From positions 434,001 to 498,000 of the forward strand of contig NZ_CANMED010000004.1 in assembly GCF_947496855.1 (NCBI RefSeq): 64,000 nucleotides of DNA. Reading direction: 5' to 3'. This DNA comes from an uncultured Aquimarina sp. GTDB lineage: Bacteria; Bacteroidota; Bacteroidia; Flavobacteriales; Flavobacteriaceae. Positions 9,366 through 18,200 of the stretch are shown here, piece by piece. The translations under genes and the position numbers were made by a program. Every line of letters begins with the position of its first letter. The stretch's first letter is position 1. Under the pieces are notes generated by a model that ran no database searches, was not told the origin of the DNA, and saw nothing but the letters and a program-made list of their open reading frames with translations.

Positions 9366-10265
9366 ATGTTTAATATATTTAAAAAGAAAGAAAAAAAAGG
9401 AGTCCGTATTTTAGTGCAATGCGACGAAAAATGTATTACGATAAATAATTTAGAAGTAACATTCCCAATACATCTAAATACTCTCAAAGAATTATTTGGA
9501 GAACCTTCGAAACAGGATCACGATTTATTATGGCGAGTAGTTTGGGATGATTTAGGGATATATGCTGATTATGCAACTTGGGACAATATACTGAATATCA
9601 AATTTCTTCTTTCAAAAAAGCATAAATTAAAACACTTTCCTAAGAGTTTTTTCTCTGGTAAAATTTCGGTAGATAATAATGAAATACAAAACGAAGATTT
9701 CAAAAAATTTGAATTAAAAAAGCACAAAGTTCAAAAGCTAACTTATAAAGGACAAGTTAAGCCTTATTCAATTTCAATTGGTAAAAATTTAAACTTTAAA
9801 GAAGAAACTCCTAAAGATAAATACCTAATAAAAGATTTAGCTGAAGAACAAATTGAATTCAGTGATTTTGGATTTAAACTATCAATTATTCAAGAATTGA
9901 TGTATCGCAAAAATTTGTTAAAACCAAAATTCGACTTATATGAATTCGTAGCGTGGTATGATAAAAGAAAAATTGATATAGAAAAAGAAGGATATCAACC
10001 AATACCAGAGGTTACAGAATATTTTAAAGATTTACAAATACCAAAAAAATTGGCAGCCGAAATAACTGAAATCTATCAAGACGGTGGAAATGATGTATAC
10101 TTAAATTTATTACGATTTGGAGAAGGTTGGGAGGAATATTGGGATATAGAAAACACTGAAGATGTTAAAAACTTCCCGAACCTTAAAAAGGTTACATTAT
10201 GTTATGCTAAAAACCACGTTATTGAAGAACTTAAAGAAATTGGAATACAAGCACAATGGTTATGA
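9366..10265 (+). CDS. Uncharacterised 299-residue protein, DUF7738/DUF6892-like
   Basis: No signal peptide or membrane helix. Residues about 10-90 (TINNLEVTFPIHLNTLKELFGEPS, then a WDDLGIYADYA stretch) resemble small beta domains that report on calcium-free DUF7738-type proteins, and the last 130 residues contain a DIENTEDVKNFPNLKKV segment reminiscent of DUF6892. I recall these families only loosely, so the assignment is tentative. Such modules are often seen in cytosolic immunity-like or stress proteins, but nothing here identifies a partner toxin. It lies 18 bases before an AraC regulator on the same strand. Confidence 0.45.
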   Translation: MFNIFKKKEKKGVRILVQCDEKCITINNLEVTFPIHLNTLKELFGEPSKQDHDLLWRVVWDDLGIYADYATWDNILNIKFLLSKKHKLKHFPKSFFSGKISVDNNEIQNEDFKKFELKKHKVQKLTYKGQVKPYSISIGKNLNFKEETPKDKYLIKDLAEEQIEFSDFGFKLSIIQELMYRKNLLKPKFDLYEFVAWYDKRKIDIEKEGYQPIPEVTEYFKDLQIPKKLAAEITEIYQDGGNDVYLNLLRFGEGWEEYWDIENTEDVKNFPNLKKVTLCYAKNHVIEELKEIGIQAQWL

Positions 10266-10283
10266 CCATTTTTAACTTGATTA

Positions 10284-11162
10284 ATGAATAATGATATAAA
10301 ACATATAAAATTTGACAATAAGACGAATCCTAAATCTTATTTTGAAGTAGTACAACTTGAGGAATTACTAAATAGAAAGTTGGATCATGATATTTGTAAA
10401 AATCATATTGTGAAATTCTACATCATAATTTTTATCATAGAAGGGAATGGTTACCATACTATTGATTTTGTAGATTATAAATACCAAAAAGGTTCTGTGC
10501 TATTAATTAGGAAAGACCAAATTCAAAAATTTTCAAAAAACTCAACTGTAAAAGGGTACTTACTAATATTTACAGAAGAGTTTATAGTTAGTCATATCAA
10601 CAAACTAGAAGCGTTAAAATCATTTCAACTATTTAATGAGTTGATAAGCTTTCCTAAGATTGAATTAAATGTAAAAGAAAATAATTTTTCCAATTTTCAC
10701 TCTTTAATTGAGCAAACAGTATCCGAGTATAAATTAAAAGATGAATACTCTATTAGTATAACCCGTAGTGCCTTGCACATCCTAATTACCAAACTATTTC
10801 GTATCAAATTTAATAACGGACAACTACCAAACAAGAAAAAATATTTAACAGAATTCTTATCGCTTCAGGAAATGGTCGAAGAAAATTGCTTTACTAATAA
10901 AAAAGTGATGTATTATGCTCAAAAAATGGGCTGTTCTACCAAAACATTAAACAATATTGTGCAGGCAATAGTTAATAAACCTGCCAAAAATTTTATTGAT
11001 GAAATTACCATTACGCAAATAAAAAGATTGCTTATAGGTACTAATACATCAGTTAAAGAGATAGCATATACATCAGGGTTCGATGACCCTGCTAATTTTT
11101 TTAAGTATTTTAAAAAATACGTTGGAAGTTCTCCAGAAACCTTTAGACGATCACATCAGTAA
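10284..11162 (+). CDS. AraC-family transcriptional regulator, cupin sensor type
   Basis: A 292-residue cytosolic regulator. Residues about 35-110 are an AraC-type cupin (YIIIFIIEGNGYHTIDF, QKGSVLLIRKDQIQKF). Residues about 190-291 are the double helix-turn-helix, with the signature VKEIAYTSGFDDPANFFKYFKK followed by SSPETFRR. It sits directly upstream of the four-domain lipoprotein gene, whose leader contains a perfect inverted repeat at 11229-11258, making that gene a plausible target. Ligand unknown. Confidence 0.85.
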   Translation: MNNDIKHIKFDNKTNPKSYFEVVQLEELLNRKLDHDICKNHIVKFYIIIFIIEGNGYHTIDFVDYKYQKGSVLLIRKDQIQKFSKNSTVKGYLLIFTEEFIVSHINKLEALKSFQLFNELISFPKIELNVKENNFSNFHSLIEQTVSEYKLKDEYSISITRSALHILITKLFRIKFNNGQLPNKKKYLTEFLSLQEMVEENCFTNKKVMYYAQKMGCSTKTLNNIVQAIVNKPAKNFIDEITITQIKRLLIGTNTSVKEIAYTSGFDDPANFFKYFKKYVGSSPETFRRSHQ

Positions 11163-11207
11163 TATTTTCCTATTTTGACACTAATCGGGACAATATTAAC
11201 CACTTTA

Positions 11208-11258
11208 TAGTTTTGATACTGAACTACTTTTGATAATACAATTTCTATTATTATCAAA
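11208..11258 (+). promoter_or_regulatory. -7 box and leader inverted repeat before the ABM/SnoaL lipoprotein
   Basis: TAGTTTTG at 11208-11215 fits the TAnnTTTG box, though no well-spaced TTG precedes it. It is followed by a perfect 10-base inverted repeat, TTTGATAATA (11229-11238) and TATTATCAAA (11249-11258), ten bases apart and nine bases before the ATG at 11268. It could be an operator for the adjacent AraC regulator or a hairpin over the ribosome entry site. Confidence 0.4.
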
Positions 11259-11267
11259 CACAGTAAA

Positions 11268-12722
11268 ATGAAACACGCAATCAAACTTACCCTCGTTTTA
11301 ATGACTTTATCTCTAAGTCATTGTGCCAAAACCAAAAAAACATCTAAAGAAAGTAAAACCATTATGGAGGTAACTACTTTCAATATAAATGCTAATGTAG
11401 ACCCAATAGCATTTAAAACCAGAGATCAACTTATAGAAAAAGATTTCACAAGCAAACAACCTGGTTTTATAAAAAGACAAAGTGCTATTGACGAAAATGG
11501 AGCATATTTAGTAATCGTTTATTGGGAGAATATCGCAAATGCAGAAGCATCTATGAATAAATTTATGAGCGATAAATCTGTTGCAGATTATGCGCAAATG
11601 ATCAATGGTTCAACAATGAAAATGGAACGTTATACCATGGATAAAGCATTTAATGCAAACAAAAGTGAATTTGTAGAAGTGATGACATTTGATCTAAAGC
11701 CGGACACAGATTTAGAAAAACTTAATCAACTTAATCAAAAAGTAGAAACAAATTTCACAGGTAAAAGACAAGGATTTATACAAAGACTTACCGGGGTAAA
11801 TGAAAAAGGAAAGCAGGCAGTTGCTGTTTACTGGACTAACAAAGCAGCTTCAGATGCATCTTTGAGCGGTTTTATGGCAAATCCAACAGCAAAGGAGTTT
11901 ATGTCGAAAATGGATCAATCATCTATGTTTATGGGACGCTATGAATCTTTACCTGCGCACATATTCAAAAAAGAAAAAGTAATCGCATTGCTAAATAGTT
12001 TTAACACGGGAGATCAAACACCTATTTCTTATATCAATCCACAAAAATATATTCAACACAATCTAGATGTAGCAGATGGATTAGCTGGCTTTGGGGAAGT
12101 AATGAAAAATGCTCCTGAAGGAGGATTTAAAACAAAGGTAATTAGAGCTTTTGAAGATGGTGATTATGTATTTACCCATACAGAATATGACTTCTTTGGC
12201 CCAAAAGCAGGATTTGATATTTTCAAGTTTGAAAATGGTCTCATTGTAGAGCATTGGGATAATTTATTAGAGGTACAAAAACCTAACCCTAGTGGACATA
12301 CCCAATTTGACGGTGCTACTAAAATTACAGATTTGGATAAAACAAAGGCGAACAAAATAAAAGTAAAAGATTTTATTGAAAAAATACTTCTAAATGGTGA
12401 AATGGATAAGATAACTAACTATATAAATCCTAAAAAATATGTACAACATAATCCTGCTGTTGCAGATGGACTAGAAGGCTTTGGAGAAGCAATGAAGTAT
12501 TTTGCTAAGAATGGATTGGTCATGGAGTATGAAAAATTACATATGGTTATGGGTGAAGGAAACTTTGTGCTAGCTGTAAGTGAAGGAAAATTTGGCAAAG
12601 GAGACCAGACTGCTTTTTATGATTTATTTAGATTAGAAAATGGATTGATAGTAGAGCATTGGGATGTAATTACAACAATTCCACCTAAATCAGAATGGAA
12701 GAATGAGAATGGAAAATTCTAG
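11268..12722 (+). CDS. Lipoprotein with two ABM-like and two SnoaL-like domains
   Basis: A 484-residue lipoprotein (Cys19 in LSHC). Two homologous ~95-residue repeats at about 34-125 and 130-225 resemble antibiotic-biosynthesis-monooxygenase (dimeric alpha/beta barrel) domains: each has a Q/RGFIxR motif and a V-YW segment. Two SnoaL/NTF2-like repeats follow at about 232-345 and 362-475, each with YI-PKKY/QKYIQHN, VADGL-GFGE-MK and FENGLIVEHWD. Both fold families often bind small hydrophobic molecules. The gene follows an AraC regulator. The two-by-two architecture suggests internal tandem duplications; its substrate cannot be read from sequence. Confidence 0.75.
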   Translation: MKHAIKLTLVLMTLSLSHCAKTKKTSKESKTIMEVTTFNINANVDPIAFKTRDQLIEKDFTSKQPGFIKRQSAIDENGAYLVIVYWENIANAEASMNKFMSDKSVADYAQMINGSTMKMERYTMDKAFNANKSEFVEVMTFDLKPDTDLEKLNQLNQKVETNFTGKRQGFIQRLTGVNEKGKQAVAVYWTNKAASDASLSGFMANPTAKEFMSKMDQSSMFMGRYESLPAHIFKKEKVIALLNSFNTGDQTPISYINPQKYIQHNLDVADGLAGFGEVMKNAPEGGFKTKVIRAFEDGDYVFTHTEYDFFGPKAGFDIFKFENGLIVEHWDNLLEVQKPNPSGHTQFDGATKITDLDKTKANKIKVKDFIEKILLNGEMDKITNYINPKKYVQHNPAVADGLEGFGEAMKYFAKNGLVMEYEKLHMVMGEGNFVLAVSEGKFGKGDQTAFYDLFRLENGLIVEHWDVITTIPPKSEWKNENGKF

Positions 12723-12792
12723 ACTAAAAACTCCAATACATACATTTATTTTAAAACGAACGTAAACTTTTTAAAACTTTAAAACTTTAAAC

Positions 12793-13329
12793 ATGAAAAC
12801 TTTAAAACCTATTATTTGCTACTTAATACTATCATTGGTATTTACCTCATTCATCTCCTGTGATAGTGACGACGATACTGCATCTCCTCCTATTGCCTCA
12901 GGAGTACGTGTAACAGTAGCGAACACATTTCAATCAACTACAATTACAAGCAGTGTCGAAACCGCAATCGAAGATTTATTCATGCAGCCTGCCGGCTCAT
13001 TAGAAGCAACGGCAGATGTAGAAAATGCTATTGAATTCCCCGCTTATTTACTAGGTTTATATGATATTGATATTGATCAAAACACCATTTCTTTTGAATT
13101 GGTAGCACAAACTGGAGATGCAACGTATGGAGATTTATTCAGGACTTTAGAAACAGGAACTTTTGATAGGTATTATTTCACTTTTGATGAACCGCAAAAT
13201 GTAACTGGTTTTTCTTCTAATAATGACTCTGTAAGTCTTAGAATAGATTCTAACAGTGTTCTAGTAGTAGAAATTGGAGAGGGGTTTAATTTCAATCCCG
13301 GAACAAGTTTTACCATAACCCTCAACTAA
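12793..13329 (+). CDS. Putative lipoprotein, unknown function
   Basis: A 178-residue protein with a lipoprotein signal (Cys23 in the FISC segment) followed by an acidic SDDDT linker, the Bacteroidota pattern for surface export of lipoproteins. The rest is predicted beta-rich without motifs I recognise. Its start is preceded by a run of AAAACTTT direct repeats (about 12764-12792) that extends into the first codons. A perfect hairpin ends the unit at 13350-13382. It may belong with the upstream lipoprotein gene (70-base gap). Confidence 0.65.
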   Translation: MKTLKPIICYLILSLVFTSFISCDSDDDTASPPIASGVRVTVANTFQSTTITSSVETAIEDLFMQPAGSLEATADVENAIEFPAYLLGLYDIDIDQNTISFELVAQTGDATYGDLFRTLETGTFDRYYFTFDEPQNVTGFSSNNDSVSLRIDSNSVLVVEIGEGFNFNPGTSFTITLN

Positions 13330-13349
13330 TTTAGAACGTAAACTTAACT

Positions 13350-13382
13350 AACTGTATGTACTATCAAATAGTACATACAGTT
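13350..13382. terminator. Perfect 15-base-pair hairpin
   Basis: Arms 13350-13364 and 13368-13382 are perfectly complementary with a three-base loop (CAA). No strong T-run follows, so it may stop transcription of the lipoprotein gene or stabilise its mRNA. Confidence 0.6.
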
Positions 13383-13438
13383 ATCACTGAAAAAACAGTT
13401 TCATCCTTTTCATCAAACTCTATTTATAAGAACATGCT

Positions 13439-14056
13439 ATGAGCAAAGAAAAAACCAACATGATTTTAGATGAATTGTTTCGTGATTCTAAAGGTGACTT
13501 TTTTAAAATGATTAAGGCTGTTTCAAAAAGTGTAATCCGACCCTTAAAACCTGATGACTTTAAAGATTTATATCTCTCCATTTCTAAAGAACAAGGTGAC
13601 GATTTAACTAAACTAATTATAGAAAACAACTATAAAAACATAGTTGAATTCGGAACCTCATTCGGAATATCAACACTCTATCTGGCCTTAGGTGCCATAG
13701 AAACTAACGGTCATATTATAACGACTGAATTAATTGTTTCTAAAGCTGAAAAAGCAAATGAAACATTCAAAAAAGCAGGAGTTGACAATCTCATTGATAT
13801 AAAAATTGGGGATGCAATGAAAACATTAGAAAATCATAAAGCACCAATAGATCTATTGCTTTTAGATGGTTGGAAAGACTTGTACCTACCTTTATTTCGA
13901 ATGCTTGAACCTAATTTTCATCCCAATACTACCATTTATGTAGATAACGCCAACATGAAAGAAACTCAACAATTTTTAGAAGTTATTAGTCAACAACCAA
14001 AATATAGACTAAAACCACAATACAATGGTAAAGTATTTCTAATTACACTTCTATAG
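13439..14056 (+). CDS. Class I SAM-dependent methyltransferase (O-methyltransferase-like)
   Basis: A 205-residue cytosolic protein. The SAM-binding strand and loop are VEFGTSFGISTLYLA (about 67-81), followed by a second acidic strand end (TTELI, about 94-98) and the LLLLDGWKDLY segment typical of O-methyltransferase family 3 relatives. VDNANM near 170 occupies the place of the usual DN motif. It is the first gene of a tight three-gene set (13-base gap to the cytochrome b561 gene, then 11 bases to the cupin), so a common pathway or redox role is likely. Substrate not identifiable. Confidence 0.75.
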   Translation: MSKEKTNMILDELFRDSKGDFFKMIKAVSKSVIRPLKPDDFKDLYLSISKEQGDDLTKLIIENNYKNIVEFGTSFGISTLYLALGAIETNGHIITTELIVSKAEKANETFKKAGVDNLIDIKIGDAMKTLENHKAPIDLLLLDGWKDLYLPLFRMLEPNFHPNTTIYVDNANMKETQQFLEVISQQPKYRLKPQYNGKVFLITLL

Positions 14057-14069
14057 TTACAAACTAATC

Positions 14070-14606
14070 ATGCTGCGAAAGTCTTTTTTAAAATATAGTA
14101 ATCGTACCATTTGGATTCATTGGGTTTCTACATTACTTATTTTAGGATTAATCTATACAGGAATCCGTATGGAACATCAATCCATTAGTGAAAGTAAATT
14201 TGTACTATACCAAACACACTTCTCATTCGGAATTCTAGTGTTCATGCTCACCATTATAAGGGTTATAGCTTTATTTAATGACCCAAGACCTAATAGTTTA
14301 TATTCTAAAACATCGATTAGAGAACGGTTAAAAAAATGGGTGTATTATGGCTTTTACATTGGTATTATTTGGATGTGCATATCTGGATTATTCTCTCTTT
14401 TTTTAGAAGGAATTATATATTCATTAAAATCTGGTAATTGGCAGGATCTTCCAGAAATAAGCACAAATGGTTTTCATCCTATTATGTTATCGCATCACAT
14501 AATGGCCAAAATGATATTCCTTTTACTATTATTTCATATTTCTGGATTTGTGCTGCATTGGGTGCAGAAAAAAGAAAATACATTAAAGAGAATTTGGTTT
14601 AATTAA
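14070..14606 (+). CDS. Cytochrome b561-type membrane protein
   Basis: A 178-residue integral membrane protein with four helices. Candidate heme-ligand histidines are His17 (IHW), His50, His142/143 (SHHIMAK) and His156 (FHISGF), the arrangement of bacterial cytochrome b561, which moves electrons from quinol pools or superoxide. It lies between a methyltransferase and a cupin gene in one operon. Its electron partner is unknown. Confidence 0.8.
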   Translation: MLRKSFLKYSNRTIWIHWVSTLLILGLIYTGIRMEHQSISESKFVLYQTHFSFGILVFMLTIIRVIALFNDPRPNSLYSKTSIRERLKKWVYYGFYIGIIWMCISGLFSLFLEGIIYSLKSGNWQDLPEISTNGFHPIMLSHHIMAKMIFLLLLFHISGFVLHWVQKKENTLKRIWFN

Positions 14607-14617
14607 AAAATACATAA

Positions 14618-15052
14618 ATGAAAGAAAAAGAAATTATAAGAAACGGAAAAGGTGACAATTACAATTACTCTCAGGATCATTGCTTTATTAAGCTTTCTTC
14701 GGATAGAACCCAAGGAGAGTTGTGTTTTGTAGAAGACACTTTAAAGCCCGGATTCTATCTAGCCAGGCATCATCATAAAATAATGACTGAAGTATTTTAC
14801 ATACTAGAGGGCGAAGTTGAATTAATTTTTGATGACGAAACTATTATCGCAAAACCAGGAGACACGATCACTGTACCACCTAATGTATGGCATACTGCAA
14901 GTTGTAAAGACGGAGGAAAAATGCTTAGCATATTTAAAAATGGTCAATTTGACTTATACTTAGAAAAATTGTCTCAGATGTCTGATAGTGATTTTGAAGA
15001 TACTGAATTAATGAAAGCTATTTCTGCAGAGTTTGATATTTACGAGGAGTAA
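14618..15052 (+). CDS. Cupin-domain protein
   Basis: A 144-residue single-domain cupin. The metal-binding first motif is RHHHKIMTEVFYILEGEVEL (His51-53, Glu58) and the second is PGDTITVPPNVWH (His92). No signal peptide. Last gene of the methyltransferase/cytochrome b561 operon, closed by a hairpin with a T-run at 15075-15119. Substrate unknown; small cupins of this type may be isomerases, dioxygenases or binding proteins. Confidence 0.8.
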   Translation: MKEKEIIRNGKGDNYNYSQDHCFIKLSSDRTQGELCFVEDTLKPGFYLARHHHKIMTEVFYILEGEVELIFDDETIIAKPGDTITVPPNVWHTASCKDGGKMLSIFKNGQFDLYLEKLSQMSDSDFEDTELMKAISAEFDIYEE

Positions 15053-15074
15053 AAGCGACATTCAGATTATTTAA

Positions 15075-15119
15075 AACAACCTCTTTCCTAATTTATTTCA
15101 GAAAAGAGGTTGTTGTTTT
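15075..15119 (+). terminator. Rho-independent terminator after the cupin gene
   Basis: AACAACCTCTTT (15075-15086) pairs with AAAGAGGTTGTT (15103-15114) and is followed by GTTTT, closing the three-gene operon. Confidence 0.75.
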
Positions 15120-15213
15120 AAAAACGTTACTTCCCTAACCCAAATACCAAGTTCACTCATTCCTTATGGCATAAATTATATTGATTTAAGTACTTCGTAG
15201 TAAACTAACAACT

Positions 15214-18200
15214 ATGAAAAAGCAATACTATATCCTATCATTCTTGATCTTTTTGAGCTTTACTATTAATGGTCAATATAAATATGATAAACTATGGGCT
15301 AAAGTTGAGAACCTAGAAATTGAAGGTAAAACGAGATCCGCTTCTAAACAAATTGATCAAATCTCTGGTTTAGCAAAACGAGAAAATAACCAATCACAAA
15401 TCATCAAATCCTTTTTATATAAAGCGAAGTACACACTTTTATTAGAAGAAGATGCCAGTATTCACGTTTATCAAATGCTACTCTCTGAGGTAAAAAACAC
15501 CTCTTTCCCGACTAAAAATATTCTAGAATCTATTCTAGCCAAAAGTTTAGAAGGCTATTTGGATAGTAATGCTTACAAAATCCGAAAACGAACGACTACT
15601 ATTGATACTATTATCTCCACAGATTATAGAACCTGGGATGTTAAAACGCTAAACAAACAAATACATACGCATTTTCAGAACTCGTTGAAACAATCTACAG
15701 AACTTGTAAAGATTAGGGATACCGTATTCTCTGAAATTTTAAAGTTCGGAGATAATGATCAAAAATATCGCAATACCCTTTACGATATCTTGGCCAATAG
15801 AGCTATCAGTTTTTATAGTACTCAAAACTATTACTACAGCAAGAAAGACAACTTTTCAATACACAAAGAACATTACAGCACTCCCTCTATCTTTATTTCT
15901 ACAATGATAGACAATGATATCGAATACTCATCCACACAAAATGCGCTGGAGTTATACCAAAGTATTGAAAAAATACATTTAACAAGAGAAGATTCTTTAT
16001 CGGTTGTCTATACAGCAATAGATCGTTTAGAATTTCTTAATAGTAAAAACTATCCTGCAGATCCTTTATATTTTGATGCTCTGAAGAGCTTACAATCTCA
16101 ATTTACTGGAGCATCGCGTCTGCCAATCTTATTATACTTAGCGCGCTACTTTAAGAATCATATGAACCTCACCTCCTATCCTGATTATAATGAAAAAGCA
16201 ATAGAAATATGTAATCGAATTCTTGAAACAGCACCGAATAGCATTACGGGAATCGAAGCACTCAAACTTAAGGAACTGATAACTAACCCAAGCTTACATA
16301 TTACCACAGAAAAGTTTATCCTTCCTAACAAAAAGAGTAGAGCTTTAATTGAATATAAAGACGTGGACAGTATTCATGTTTCTTTTTATCAAGTTCCGTT
16401 TACCTATCAATCCATAAAAGACAGTTATTATGATATCGATTCTTTAATCACCGATTTCACAAAGAATCGCGTTCCAGCTAAAAAAGCTGCATATGCATTA
16501 CCAAAAAACAAATATCACCTAAAAAGATCAACAGAAATTATTTTACCAAAACTAACACCTGGCAAATATGTTATTATTGTTCGAAAAGATCCACAAGCCT
16601 CTTTCGAAAATGACATTTATGGAATTAATTATATTCAATCCACTCCATTGGCCTTGATATCCTCTTCTAGTGACCAAAAAAACAGCTATCAGGTGGTAAA
16701 CCGACATAGTGGTTCACCCATCAAAAAGGCTCTCATATTATTGCAGGATACTAGAATAGAAAGCCCTTTTTTTAGGAAACTCACTACTGACAAAAAAGGA
16801 AATATAAATATTAACTTACAAAAAAAATCTCATCAGTTAAATACTTTAGTGTCTAAAGATAGTGACTCTCTTTTTTTGGAAACATCCATAAATCAACGAT
16901 ATATACCTTATAACTATCGTAATAAAGATTCAGAAGATTTTGAAGCGAAAGCAAAAATATTTACCGACAGAAGCATATATCGTCCCGGACAGAAAGTATT
17001 CTTTAAAGGTGTACTTACACAACGGAGAAAGAAAATTTCCAGCCCGGTTTCTGGAGAATACGTTATCGTCACATTATATGACGCTAATGAAGATGAAATT
17101 AAAGAACTACGCCTGAAAACGAATGAATTTGGATCTGTTCATGGAGAATTTACATTACCTACCAATAGATTAAACGGAGAATTTACAATAGAAATAGATG
17201 AAGATTACGAGGAAGATTCAGATTTTTGGGAAAACATGTATGATTTTGAGATCGCAGAACACGGGATCAAAGTAGAAGAATACAAACGTCCTAGATTCGA
17301 AATTACATTTGATAAAATAACCAAGACATATACCTTAAACGATTCGATAAAAGTAAAAGGAACTGCCAAGGCATTTTTAGGATCAGCTATATCTAAGGTC
17401 CCGGTAAATTATACCATTACCAGAGAAACGAATTATCAACTACCTTTTGATCAAGAAGAAAAGGTTGTTACCGGAAACACCAGTACTAACCTAAAAGGAG
17501 ATTTTACAATTGGGTTTATCGCTACAACTGATTCCAGAGCTACACCAGTATTAAGACCCGTTTATAGATATCGTATCGATGCGGAGATCACAGATATTAA
17601 TGGAGAAACAAGAAATGAGACACAATATGTACGAGTGGGATATCATAGCCTGGAAGCTACTATTCTAATGGATCAAAAGTTATCTTCGGACAAAACAGAT
17701 AATAAACTTTACGCTAGTATAAAAAACCTGAACAATCATCCAATAGGATATGAAGGAACCGTATCTATATATAAACTAAAACATCCGGATAGAGTTTTAC
17801 GAAAAAGACCCTGGAGTATTCCGGATGTTCAGCAAATTCCTAAGGACACTTTTTTAAAACTATTTCCTAACGACGCTTACACAACAGAATATGATGAGCA
17901 ATATGATGATACGAATGCAATAAGAACTTATATCGTGAACACAAAAGAGGATGACAAAATATCTTTAGGTAATATAAAAGACTGGAAAGGCGGAAAATAC
18001 ATCGTTAAATTTCATACTAAAGATGAGTTTGGTTATAACATCACTACAGAACGGCGATTTACACTTACAAATCCGGAAGAAAAATATCTTGCTGATAAAC
18101 AAATATTTAACTTCAAAATAAATGATGATCAGCTAAACACTAAAAATATTTTACAAATTGAATTAAGGACAGCAACAAAATCTTTATTTGTTAATGTGAA

